Shown here: positions 54,621 to 62,192 of the stretch, in pieces
Layout of the letters: each line of letters opens with the position of its first letter
Position numbering within the stretch: the first letter of the stretch is position 1
Assembly: GCA_947475005.1 (NCBI GenBank)
Contig: CANJLI010000001.1
Location: forward strand, 1-64,000
Reading direction: 5' to 3'
DNA: 64,000 nt
Source of the DNA: Deltaproteobacteria bacterium
GTDB lineage: Bacteria; Bdellovibrionota_B; Oligoflexia; Oligoflexales; Bog-1112
Program-made: the position numbers and the translations under genes
Notes under the pieces: generated by a model
What the model saw: only the letters and a program-made list of their open reading frames with translations
Database searches by the model: none
What the model was told of the DNA's origin: nothing

Positions 54621-56041
54621 AGCTCCTACAACGCAAAACCAAAGTCATCTGGTCCTTAAGCAGCAGCCGCTTAGAAGACTCTCTGAGCGCAAACTTACAA
54701 GAAAAAGACATCGGAGCCCTCAGCCTGTTGTATGCACCGAGCGCACATGCAGAAACCCTCGCATTTTTAGAAAAGCAAGGCGCCCACACCCCTACATCCA
54801 ACGAGCAGAAGGACATCCCCCTTCTACTCGATTTTGGTTCCCATCCTGTGGTCACTCTCACCTCGCTGCCAGAGCCTCGCACAGTAACTGCAGGAGAAGA
54901 GATTCATCTGGTACGCCAAACACCGGCCCGTGAGGATGAAATCCAAGTGGACTGTGAAGAATGGGATCTGTTCTTCGTCGCAGGTGGCCAAATCTATCTT
55001 GGAGATGGTTCTGTCGTCTTATCGATTGTAAAGGCAGAAAAAGAGCGTGTAAAAGCGAAGGTTCTCCATGAAGGGCTCCTACGAGCCGGGGAACAGTTAC
55101 ATAACCTCGATTTTTTTACTTCCCATCAAAATCTTTTTCTTTCTACCCTCTCTACGCTACCCCTCGACGCCGTGGATTATCTGATCTTGCCAGCAACTCT
55201 AGAAGTGGCCCAGATCCAAGAAATTCAAACCCAACTGGAAAAATACGGAGCACAAGCCCCTTGGATTTTGCTTCGCATCGCCTCCCAAGAGTCTTTTCAG
55301 CACCTAGAGACCTCTCTGCCATGGGTGAAGGGAGTGGTGATTTCACGGCTCCACCTTGCACTTACGGGCAATGCTGCAAGTGTGCCGATCTTAACAAAAC
55401 GCATCACCCAGCTGTGCAATGAACATGCAAAAATTGTGATTGTGGCCTGTGAAATGCTAGCATCCATGAGAGACAAGCCCACGCCGACACGCGCTGAGGT
55501 TTCCGATATTGCCAATGCGGTAATCGACGGTGTGGATGCAGTAACCCTCGCAGAAGAACTCATCGCAGGGGCCTACGAAGACCGTGCTCTCCAGGTTTGT
55601 AACCTCATCATCGAGGATCTAGAAGAACAAGAAGAAATCCAAATTAATTGGCGCAAGAAAGAGCTACCGATTCTCAACGTATTGGATGCCGTCTCGCTTC
55701 ATTCCTACCAAACCGCATTACGCGTAAAAGCAAAAGCGATCATCTGCATCACCCAACAGGGCAATACAGCTTTGCGACTCGCAAGCTTTCGCCCCCACAT
55801 TCCCATTCTTGCCGTTACATTTTGTCAATCGATCAAGCGCAAGCTCTCGTTGATTCGAGGTGTAACTGCGGTCAGCCTCGATGGATCCCCCAATTTGGAT
55901 ACCGTGCTACCGAGTATGCAGATCTTACTGCGAGAAGATAAAAGATTTGTCTCAGGCGACAAGATCGTCTTTGTCTCCGTATCTATTTCTTCCATGGGCA
56001 CCGAATCCAGCAATCTCTTTACTGTGCAGGAAATTGAGTAG
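54617..56041 (+). CDS. Pyruvate kinase-like protein, probably catalytically dead
   Basis: 474 residues aligning to pyruvate kinase from start (KTKVIWSLSSS for KTKIVCTLGPSS) to the C-terminal domain (SLDGSPNLD, SSMGTESSNLFTV). CEMLASMRDKPTPTRAEVSDIANAVIDGVDAVTL, the helix of the active-site domain, is well kept. Catalytic parts are not: the KIEN lysine region reads RIASQES, ARGDLG reads SRLHLAL, and RxNFSHG reads LYAPSAH, so the metal, phosphate and catalytic-lysine sites are missing. I infer a pseudoenzyme, perhaps regulatory. Overlaps psd by four bases and converges on ftsK with 23 bases overlap. Confidence 0.85.
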   Translation: MKLLQRKTKVIWSLSSSRLEDSLSANLQEKDIGALSLLYAPSAHAETLAFLEKQGAHTPTSNEQKDIPLLLDFGSHPVVTLTSLPEPRTVTAGEEIHLVRQTPAREDEIQVDCEEWDLFFVAGGQIYLGDGSVVLSIVKAEKERVKAKVLHEGLLRAGEQLHNLDFFTSHQNLFLSTLSTLPLDAVDYLILPATLEVAQIQEIQTQLEKYGAQAPWILLRIASQESFQHLETSLPWVKGVVISRLHLALTGNAASVPILTKRITQLCNEHAKIVIVACEMLASMRDKPTPTRAEVSDIANAVIDGVDAVTLAEELIAGAYEDRALQVCNLIIEDLEEQEEIQINWRKKELPILNVLDAVSLHSYQTALRVKAKAIICITQQGNTALRLASFRPHIPILAVTFCQSIKRKLSLIRGVTAVSLDGSPNLDTVLPSMQILLREDKRFVSGDKIVFVSVSISSMGTESSNLFTVQEIE

Positions 56042-57869
56042 GATCTTCTTTAGCTACGATATCTACATCCAAAGATATTTTTTCCGGCAGTTCTTCTAGC
56101 TGTGGAACTGTGCCGAATGATTTCTTCAAATGGTTAGCAATACTCAACACCTCCTCCTCACTCACATAGGCCCCTTGGGCACGAATGCTTCGCAATTGCC
56201 CTGGTTTTTGCAACAGCAAGTCTCCCTTACCCAATAGTTTTTCTGCGCCTTGGGCATCCAAAATGGTACGACTGTCATGCCGAGAAGCCACTCGAAAGGA
56301 CACCCGAGAGGGGAAGTTGGCTTTGATCACACCGGTGATAACATCCACGGAAGGCCGTTGAGTTGCCACCACAATGTGGATTCCACTGGCTCGAGCTTTT
56401 TGAGCCAAGCGTTGAATTTGAACTTCGATCTGTCGAGAAGTCGAAAGCATCAGATCTGCCAACTCATCGATCACCACCAGTAGATACGGCAAAGGCCCAT
56501 TGTCTTTGCCTCCCAGTTTTTTATCGAGATGCTCTTGGCTTCTTGCTGAGAGAGCGAGGACCTTTTCATTGAAGGATTCAATATTACGAACTTGGAGATT
56601 TTTCATCAGTGTATAGCGCCGCTCCATCTCGTCCACCATATCGGAGAGAGCTGCAACCGATTCTTCGGGATCTGAAATCACAGGACGCAGCAGATGGGGA
56701 ATGCCTTCGTACAAAGCCAATTCCAATATTTTGGGATCGATGAGCAAGAGACGCACCTGCTCAGGGGGACATCGCACCAGAACACTACAAATAAGAGAGT
56801 TAATTGCGATGGATTTTCCTGATCCCGTAGATCCTGCAATCAAAAGGTGGGGCATCTGTGCCAAATCTTCCACCAGAATTTCTCCCGATACGGATTTTCC
56901 CAAAAAGAAGGGCAAGCGAGCTTGCGTCTCTTCTCGAATCAAATCCCCCAATAACACGTTTTCTCGCAAGCGATTGGGGACCTGAATACCCAGAGCTTGC
57001 TTTGCTGGAATGGCAGAGATTAAGACTGCATCTGCTTTCAAGGCAAGGGCTAGCTCATCGGCAACGCTGAGTACTTTTGCCTGTTTGGTACCATCGGTGG
57101 GACGGAACTCAAACACAGTAACCACAGGACCAATGATATATTCCGAAATGGTGCCTGTAATTTGAAAATCTTTGAGGGTCTTCAATAAGACTTCTTTAAT
57201 TTGCAGGCAGAAACGATCTTGCTCTTTTAGATCTACCTTTTTTCCTTTTTTTAAGAGTGTAAACATCTTTGCCGAATAGGCAGCGAGAGGATCGAGGGGA
57301 AGCGGCTCCGGAGAAGACTTTAAAAAAGAAAGTAAAAACTTCAACCATCTCAAAGGGGGAAATGCCACATAACGCTCAATTTCAGCCGCATAGAAGAGCA
57401 AGCTCCCAAGCCAACCTCCCAGCATTACACACCAGAAGCCCACGAGAGAAAGATGGGCGCGCATCCATTGCACCCCCACATATCCATAAAGCCCTCCCGC
57501 TCGAATCGGATATTGATGGATCAGTACCTCGACTATGAATCTTTCAGCAAGGAAACAACTGGTACTCAAGAAAATTAGAAGGAGACAGCCTCGATAGAGA
57601 TAGACGAAGCGTCGAAGAAAGAGAAAGTAAAAAATGGAATACAGAAAAAGAGGGAGAAGGAAAGCACCTCCTCCCAAATAATAAAATGAAAATGCACTCA
57701 GATTTGCTCCCACCTGTCCCAGGGGATTGGTGAGGGGAAATGGAGGTTCTGAGAGGGAGTTAAAAGCAGGATCTTGAGGATGATAAAAGGCAAGACTTGT
57801 ATAGTAGTACAATACAAATCCAATAAACAATCCATGGACTATGAGATCGTAGAGTTTGGCGCGTTTCAT
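56019..57869 (-). CDS. ftsK: FtsK/SpoIIIE-type DNA translocase without gamma domain
   Basis: 616 residues from the ATG at 57869; the longer open frame to 58178 runs through the solo repeat terminus and is rejected. Four or five membrane helices lie in the first 170 residues, then the ATPase motor: Walker A IAGSTGSGKSIAI (Lys352), Walker B LLVVIDELADLM. FtsK moves chromosome DNA at the division septum. The usual winged-helix gamma domain, which reads KOPS sites, is not present; the protein ends about 60 residues after RSIRAQGAYVSEEEV. Ribosome site GGGGGACCCC. Confidence 0.9.
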   Translation of the reverse strand: MKRAKLYDLIVHGLFIGFVLYYYTSLAFYHPQDPAFNSLSEPPFPLTNPLGQVGANLSAFSFYYLGGGAFLLPLFLYSIFYFLFLRRFVYLYRGCLLLIFLSTSCFLAERFIVEVLIHQYPIRAGGLYGYVGVQWMRAHLSLVGFWCVMLGGWLGSLLFYAAEIERYVAFPPLRWLKFLLSFLKSSPEPLPLDPLAAYSAKMFTLLKKGKKVDLKEQDRFCLQIKEVLLKTLKDFQITGTISEYIIGPVVTVFEFRPTDGTKQAKVLSVADELALALKADAVLISAIPAKQALGIQVPNRLRENVLLGDLIREETQARLPFFLGKSVSGEILVEDLAQMPHLLIAGSTGSGKSIAINSLICSVLVRCPPEQVRLLLIDPKILELALYEGIPHLLRPVISDPEESVAALSDMVDEMERRYTLMKNLQVRNIESFNEKVLALSARSQEHLDKKLGGKDNGPLPYLLVVIDELADLMLSTSRQIEVQIQRLAQKARASGIHIVVATQRPSVDVITGVIKANFPSRVSFRVASRHDSRTILDAQGAEKLLGKGDLLLQKPGQLRSIRAQGAYVSEEEVLSIANHLKKSFGTVPQLEELPEKISLDVDIVAKEDPTQFPAQ

Positions 57870-57904
57870 AGGGGTCCCCCTTAGCTTTAGCATACCATAT
57901 TTTC

Positions 57905-57945
57905 TTTTCTTCTTTTTTTTGTGGAACCAGCTGCGCAGTTTTCCC
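57905..57945. repeat. Solo terminus of the fold-back element
   Basis: A T/C-rich run followed by GTGGAACCAGCTGCGCAGTT matches the terminal repeat of the fold-back element (45786-45800 and 118-138) without its interior. It sits in the gap upstream of ftsK. Confidence 0.75.
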
Positions 57946-57963
57946 AAGAAAAGGAAAAGGAAA

Positions 57964-58938
57964 TTAAAACAAACTAGGTTGCTTTTCTGCATATAGAGGC
58001 TGAACCTGGGGAGCACATTTTCTAAACTCTTTGGCATATCGCAATGCGTAGGGTCCCACAAAGTAAATTTGCTCTGGATTCGTTTGCTTAAAAAGTTGAC
58101 GGTATATTTTTTGACAAAAGAAAGAAAAATGAAAGATAGACTGCCCTGGGGAGTCCGTCCACTTGGCTCGATGATCATCCCGCACGATGGTGAGCAACGG
58201 TCGATTGAATAGGTCCGTCTGTTTGCGAGAGGGCAAAAAAGGAGAGATCATCATAGCAGACTCCAGGGGAGGGGCCTGATAGATACTTTTTGAAATACCA
58301 AATTTTTCGTACACACGCTCCGCCCTTGCCAAAAGCGGATGCAAATGCATCGGCGTGGATTGCAGAGCAGGCACAGAAAGAAGGCGCTGAGGAAAATCCA
58401 GGAACGGGGTGACAATAAATGGCAAGCTCCCCCCTTCGATGGAGCGGGAGATCTGTAGCAGCAAACGATCCCACTCTGCCTCAAAATGAGCTTGGGTGCT
58501 TTTCGGATTGGCACAGAAGGCACCAACGATCACTTGCGAGACAGGGGGAAAGTCCAGGAGACTCGCAGGAGGGAGAAATCCAAGCTCAGGGAGGTAGAGA
58601 ATCGAGCTGTTTTTTTGTCGAAGCAGCAAAGCGGCACTGCCAAAAGAGGCCCCCGTAGGAAGCAGCTCAAGAGATAGAGAACCGATAGAAAAAGGACGGT
58701 GGTATTGACAGGACAAGGCATCCACCTCGGTTTGAAACAAACGCAGGAGGTGAATGGTCTCTTCGGTGGCAAGAATTTTACTTGTGATTTTTTTGAGCTG
58801 TGGGGGACATCTGGAAAGAAAGGAAAGTTCTTTGCCCTGTTTGGCATCCAACCACAACAAAGTCCCATCGATATGCAAGCCATCTCGCGTAGCTTCCAGT
58901 AGAAAAGGCCTTGATGATTCGGTGACTCGGGGAAACAT
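57964..58938 (-). CDS. Metallo-beta-lactamase-fold exonuclease-like protein lacking metal ligands
   Basis: 325 residues from the ATG at 58938. The order of strands resembles MBL-fold nucleases of the ligase-associated exonuclease or CPSF73 type: [16 protein letters not shown], then [23 protein letters not shown] at the HxHxDH position, [20 protein letters not shown] for PxGHxxGSA, and [10 protein letters not shown] for the VYTGDF strand. Each metal-binding histidine or aspartate is replaced. The C-terminal part may follow the beta-CASP layout. Function unknown; divergent from mdh with the two promoters back to back. Confidence 0.55.
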   Translation of the reverse strand: MFPRVTESSRPFLLEATRDGLHIDGTLLWLDAKQGKELSFLSRCPPQLKKITSKILATEETIHLLRLFQTEVDALSCQYHRPFSIGSLSLELLPTGASFGSAALLLRQKNSSILYLPELGFLPPASLLDFPPVSQVIVGAFCANPKSTQAHFEAEWDRLLLQISRSIEGGSLPFIVTPFLDFPQRLLSVPALQSTPMHLHPLLARAERVYEKFGISKSIYQAPPLESAMMISPFLPSRKQTDLFNRPLLTIVRDDHRAKWTDSPGQSIFHFSFFCQKIYRQLFKQTNPEQIYFVGPYALRYAKEFRKCAPQVQPLYAEKQPSLF

Positions 58939-59102
58939 GGGCGCTCTTTCTTCCGCGATTCCAGTCTGAGAGGATGCGAGGTCAGTATAGAGTACCACTC
59001 AAGCGGCCGCAATCATTCTCCGTCTTTAGAGTTGACTATTCAGGCCCTCTCGACTCAAAATCCTGCTTGGTTCATCTTCTTTCTTTGAGCACAGGAACTG
59101 CA

Positions 59103-60080
59103 ATGATTAAAATCGCAATCACAGGTGCCGCAGGGCAAATTGGGTATAGTCTCCTTTTTCGATTGGCTTCAGGCGAAGTTTTTGGGCCCAAGGTAAAGGT
59201 AAAGCTTCATCTCTTAGAACTCCCAGATGCGCTCAAAGCCGCTGAGGGCTTAGCAATGGAGCTGGAAGACTGCGCATTCCCCACGTTGGCCGGAGTCGAA
59301 TGCTTTGACCAAGCAGAGGACGCCTTCTCTGGGGTGAATTGGGCACTCTTGGTGGGCTCCAAACCGCGCGGCCCAGGCATGGAGCGCAGCGATCTCATTC
59401 GTGCGAATGCACCCATTTTTGTGCGCCAGGGCAAAGCCTTGGCACGGGCGGCCTCGAATGTTCGCATCGCGGTTGTGGGAAATCCTTGCAATACCAATGC
59501 ATTAATTGCGCAACACCACTGCAAAGACATACCTGCCACTCGATTCTCTGCCATGACCATGCTAGACGAAAACCGGGGCAAGGCCTTGCTGGCAAAGAAA
59601 CTTGGACTGCAGGTGGAGGAGGTCAGCAACCTAATCGTGTGGGGCAACCACAGCCCTACCATGTACCCTGACTTTGAAAATGCCCTAGTGGGAGGCAAAC
59701 CCGTCGAGCAAATTTGTAAAGATCGAAAATGGTTGGAAACAGAGTACCTCACCCAGGTACAACAACGCGGGACTGCCATCATCAACGCTCGAGGCAAGTC
59801 CTCTGCGGCTTCCGCAGCCTCCGCATGCATCGATCACATCCGGCGTTTCAACGAGCCTACTCCCACAGGGGAATGCTTTTCTGCTGCGGTAGCCAGCAAT
59901 GGGGAACACTACGGGATTCCAAAAGGACTGATTTTCTCCTTTCCTCTTCGCACGTTAGCGAATGGAACCTATGAAATTGTGCCCAATATGCCGGTCTCTG
60001 CATTCGCAAGGGAGAAGTTAAAGATCACTGCCGACGAGCTGCTAAAAGAGCGGGAGTTTGTGCAAGACCAACTTCTCTAA
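59103..60080 (+). CDS. mdh: Malate dehydrogenase, cytosolic-type
   Basis: 325 residues. It oxidises malate to oxaloacetate with NAD in the TCA cycle. The Rossmann start [20 protein letters not shown], substrate Arg in [26 protein letters not shown], and the catalytic histidine His183 in [11 protein letters not shown] are intact. The GxxGxxG variant GAAGQIG and the length fit the plant-cytosolic/animal-cytosolic subclass found in some proteobacteria. ATG at 59103 preceded by AGGAA. Confidence 0.96.
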   Translation: MIKIAITGAAGQIGYSLLFRLASGEVFGPKVKVKLHLLELPDALKAAEGLAMELEDCAFPTLAGVECFDQAEDAFSGVNWALLVGSKPRGPGMERSDLIRANAPIFVRQGKALARAASNVRIAVVGNPCNTNALIAQHHCKDIPATRFSAMTMLDENRGKALLAKKLGLQVEEVSNLIVWGNHSPTMYPDFENALVGGKPVEQICKDRKWLETEYLTQVQQRGTAIINARGKSSAASAASACIDHIRRFNEPTPTGECFSAAVASNGEHYGIPKGLIFSFPLRTLANGTYEIVPNMPVSAFAREKLKITADELLKEREFVQDQLL

Positions 60081-60163
60081 GGATTTTTCTTTTTCGCCTT
60101 ATAAGGGACAAAAGAAAAGGTTCCCATTTTTCTACAATCCTGGTACCGTGGCTCCTCTGAATC

Positions 60164-60253
60164 GGAGAGATGGCTGAGTGGCCGAAAGCACTTCCTTGCT
60201 AAGGAAGCGAGTGGGTAACTGCTCCGTGGGTTCAAATCCCACTCTCTCCGCCA
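60164..60253 (+). tRNA. tRNA-Ser (GCT)
   Basis: Class II tRNA with a long variable arm. Acceptor GGAGAGA/TCTCTCC, anticodon loop TTGCTAA (anticodon GCT), encoded CCA at 60251-60253. Confidence 0.95.
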
Positions 60254-60276
60254 TCAGTATTTCGAGATTTTCTTTT

Positions 60277-60364
60277 GGAGAGATGGCCGAGTGGTTTAAG
60301 GCGGCGGTCTTGAAAACCGTTGTGGGGCAACTCACCGGGGGTTCGAATCCCTCTCTCTCCGCCA
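60277..60364 (+). tRNA. tRNA-Ser (TGA)
   Basis: Class II tRNA with a long variable arm. Acceptor GGAGAGA/TCTCTCC, anticodon loop CTTGAAA (anticodon TGA), encoded CCA at 60362-60364. It is 23 bases after tRNA-Ser(GCT) and shares its acceptor. Confidence 0.95.
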
Positions 60365-60420
60365 AGAAAATCCCTTGCTTTTTTGTCCTTTGGGACATAG
60401 GTTCACTTTTCTTCTTTCAT

Positions 60421-60497
60421 GCACCCGTGGCTCAGTTGGATAGAGCACCAGACTACGAATCTGGGGGTCGGAGGTTCGAATCCTTCCGGGTGCACCA
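60421..60497 (+). tRNA. tRNA-Arg (ACG)
   Basis: Acceptor GCACCCG/CGGGTGC, anticodon stem CCAGA/TCTGG with loop CTACGAA (anticodon ACG), TpsiC GGTTCGAATCC, encoded CCA at 60495-60497. Part of a three-tRNA cluster that precedes the M24 peptidase gene by 29 bases. Confidence 0.95.
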
Positions 60498-60526
60498 TTT
60501 CTTCTTCAAAATCAAGCTATTACAAT

Positions 60527-61219
60527 ATGCAAAATCCCTTCGAATTAGAAAAAATAAATCCAGATATCGTCTTCGATATGGCACATACAGCCAGGGAAAA
60601 AACCTGGGAAGCCGTAGAAGCCATCAAGAGCTTCATTCGACCCGGGATGACGGAAAAAGAAGCAATCCAGAAAGCCAACGCCTACTTTGCCAGTCAAGGG
60701 GTCAAAAAATTTTGGCACAAAACCCACATTCGTTTTGGTGAATCCACGGTATTGAGCTTTAACGACCCCTACCGCGAGCATGTAGTCCTCCAAGAAACCG
60801 ATATTTTCTATATCGACATTGGCCCCGTGTGGGATGGCGTGGAAGGCGATTGCGGGGATACGTTTGTCATGGGAGAAAATCCCGAGTTTACCCGCATCAA
60901 AGCCGATGTCAAAACCATCTTTGAACAAACCCGAGACTACTGGAGAGCCCAAAAACCTTCTGGAGTTGAGCTCTATCAGTATGCCCAGGACCAAACGGAA
61001 AAAATGGGGTACCTGCTACATCCTGCTTACGTCAAAGGGCACCGACTGTCGGAATTTCCCCACTTTGCGTACACCAAGATTGGCACAGGGGATTTAGAAT
61101 TTTCCCCAGCACCGGATCGATGGATTTTGGAATTTCAGATCTGTGACAGGTCTATGAAGTTTGGCGCATTCTACGAAGATTTGTTGGATGAAAAGAGCTC
61201 CCTAGGTCCCCCAATGTAA
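60527..61219 (+). CDS. M24-family metallopeptidase (Xaa-Pro/methionine aminopeptidase fold)
   Basis: 230 residues from the ATG at 60527; the open frame further back runs through tRNA-Arg and is not coding. The pita-bread fold is seen in FIRPGMTEKEAIQKANAYF, FYIDIGPVWDGVEGDCGDTFVMG (two metal aspartates), HPAYVKGHRL and the last metal segment LEFQICD. M24 enzymes remove N-terminal residues, or lack activity. The specificity is not clear. No ribosome site is obvious; it may be read through from the tRNA transcript. The 3' flank is the repeat block. Confidence 0.85.
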   Translation: MQNPFELEKINPDIVFDMAHTAREKTWEAVEAIKSFIRPGMTEKEAIQKANAYFASQGVKKFWHKTHIRFGESTVLSFNDPYREHVVLQETDIFYIDIGPVWDGVEGDCGDTFVMGENPEFTRIKADVKTIFEQTRDYWRAQKPSGVELYQYAQDQTEKMGYLLHPAYVKGHRLSEFPHFAYTKIGTGDLEFSPAPDRWILEFQICDRSMKFGAFYEDLLDEKSSLGPPM

Positions 61220-61252
61220 TTTCTGTCATCCCAAGGCTGCGTACACCACCCC

Positions 61253-61340
61253 CGTCATCCCAAGGCTGCGTAGCAGCCGTATGGGATCTCGATAAAAACG
61301 CAGGGATCCCATACGGTCCCTTCGGGACCTTGGGATGACA
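61253..61340. repeat. GTCATCCCAAGG palindromic element
   Basis: From CGTCATCCCAAGGCTGCGTA to CTTGGGATGACA, with GATCTCGATAAAAACGCAGG in the middle. An additional inverted half-unit TGTCATCCCAAGGCTGCGTA lies just before it (61224-61252). Confidence 0.93.
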
Positions 61341-61458
61341 GGGGTGGTGTACGCAGCCTTGGGATGACAGGGGTGGTGTACGCAGCCTTGGGATGACAGG
61401 GGTGGTGTACGCAGCCTTGGGATGACAGGGGTGGTGTACGCAGCCTTGGGATGACAGG
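61329..61458. repeat. 29-bp tandem array, four full units and a partial
   Basis: Units start at 61329, 61358, 61387, 61416 and 61445 (partial). The unit is CTTGGGATGACAGGGG with trailer TGGTGTACGCAGC. The first unit is the right end of the palindrome, and one complementary unit lies on its left side. It ends five bases before the stop codon of the methyltransferase gene. Confidence 0.95.
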
Positions 61459-61462
61459 ACGG

Positions 61463-62179
61463 CTAGCCCATCAGCTCGTACAAGAAAATCCCCGTTGCCA
61501 CAGAGACATTGAGTGAATCGAGTTTCGCAGAGGGCGTGGGGATTTTGGCCATGGCGTCACAGTTTCTGCGCACCAGATTGGCAAGGCCCGTTCCCTCATT
61601 CCCCATCACCAAGACTCGTTTATCAAATTGCTTTGACACCTTCTCGATAGGCTCCCCTTGCATATCGGTTCCTACGATCCAGTAGCCCTGTTCCTTGAGC
61701 TTCTTTAACGTGCGCACGAGATTCGTCACGGTATAGAGATCCGTCACAGCAAAGGCCCCCTGGGAGGTCTTGATGGAAGCGGGCGTAAGGAGCACCTGCC
61801 TGCGATCGGGAGCCAGGATATGCTGCACCCCAAAGAAAGCAGCGCTACGCGCAATGGCACCCAAGTTATGGGGATCTTGTAAGTGGTCGAGAGCCAGAAT
61901 CGTAGCCGGCATTGTGGTTGCCACGGAGGTATAGAGATCGGTCTCGTCCAGAGAGGTGATATTCACCGTAGCCCAGATAGCCCGATTTTTGCCTTGGGCC
62001 TGCTCCTTGGATACAGCTTTGGTGGGGATAGTTTTGATCCATGGGTTCAAAGACCCTGGCAAAGCCTCTTGGTGGTAGAGACAGGTAATGGCTTGGGGAC
62101 GATGACGAAGGTATTCCATAACAGCGGAAAGACCTTCAATTTCATAGGTATCGGTCTCTCGAGGGAAGCGAGGGCTCAT
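61463..62179 (-). CDS. TrmH/SpoU-family rRNA 2'-O-methyltransferase (RlmB-like)
   Basis: 238 residues. SPOUT methyltransferases methylate ribose O2' of rRNA or tRNA with SAM. Motif 1 LDHLQDPHNLGAIARSA, motif 2 VLVMGNEGTGL and motif 3 IPTPSAKLDSLNVSVATGIFLYE with the trefoil knot are all present. The N-terminal substrate-binding part (EIEGLSAVMEYLRHRPQ) fits the RlmB group, which acts on 23S rRNA G2251. ATG at 62179 preferred over TTG at 62188. It follows the Fe-S protein gene after 13 bases. Confidence 0.92.
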   Translation of the reverse strand: MSPRFPRETDTYEIEGLSAVMEYLRHRPQAITCLYHQEALPGSLNPWIKTIPTKAVSKEQAQGKNRAIWATVNITSLDETDLYTSVATTMPATILALDHLQDPHNLGAIARSAAFFGVQHILAPDRRQVLLTPASIKTSQGAFAVTDLYTVTNLVRTLKKLKEQGYWIVGTDMQGEPIEKVSKQFDKRVLVMGNEGTGLANLVRRNCDAMAKIPTPSAKLDSLNVSVATGIFLYELMG

Positions 62180-62192
62180 GGGGTTCAACCTT

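Noticed and set aside
57870-58178. N-terminal extension of FtsK
   Set aside because: The frame crosses the solo repeat terminus and its T/C-rich flank and the 3' part of the neighbouring gene; FtsK homologues start near 57869.
60419-60526. N-terminal extension of the M24 peptidase frame
   Set aside because: This part is the tRNA-Arg gene; the protein starts at the ATG at 60527.
61329-61458. Possible CRISPR array at the 29-bp repeats
   Set aside because: No spacers between units; it is a slippage array off the palindrome.
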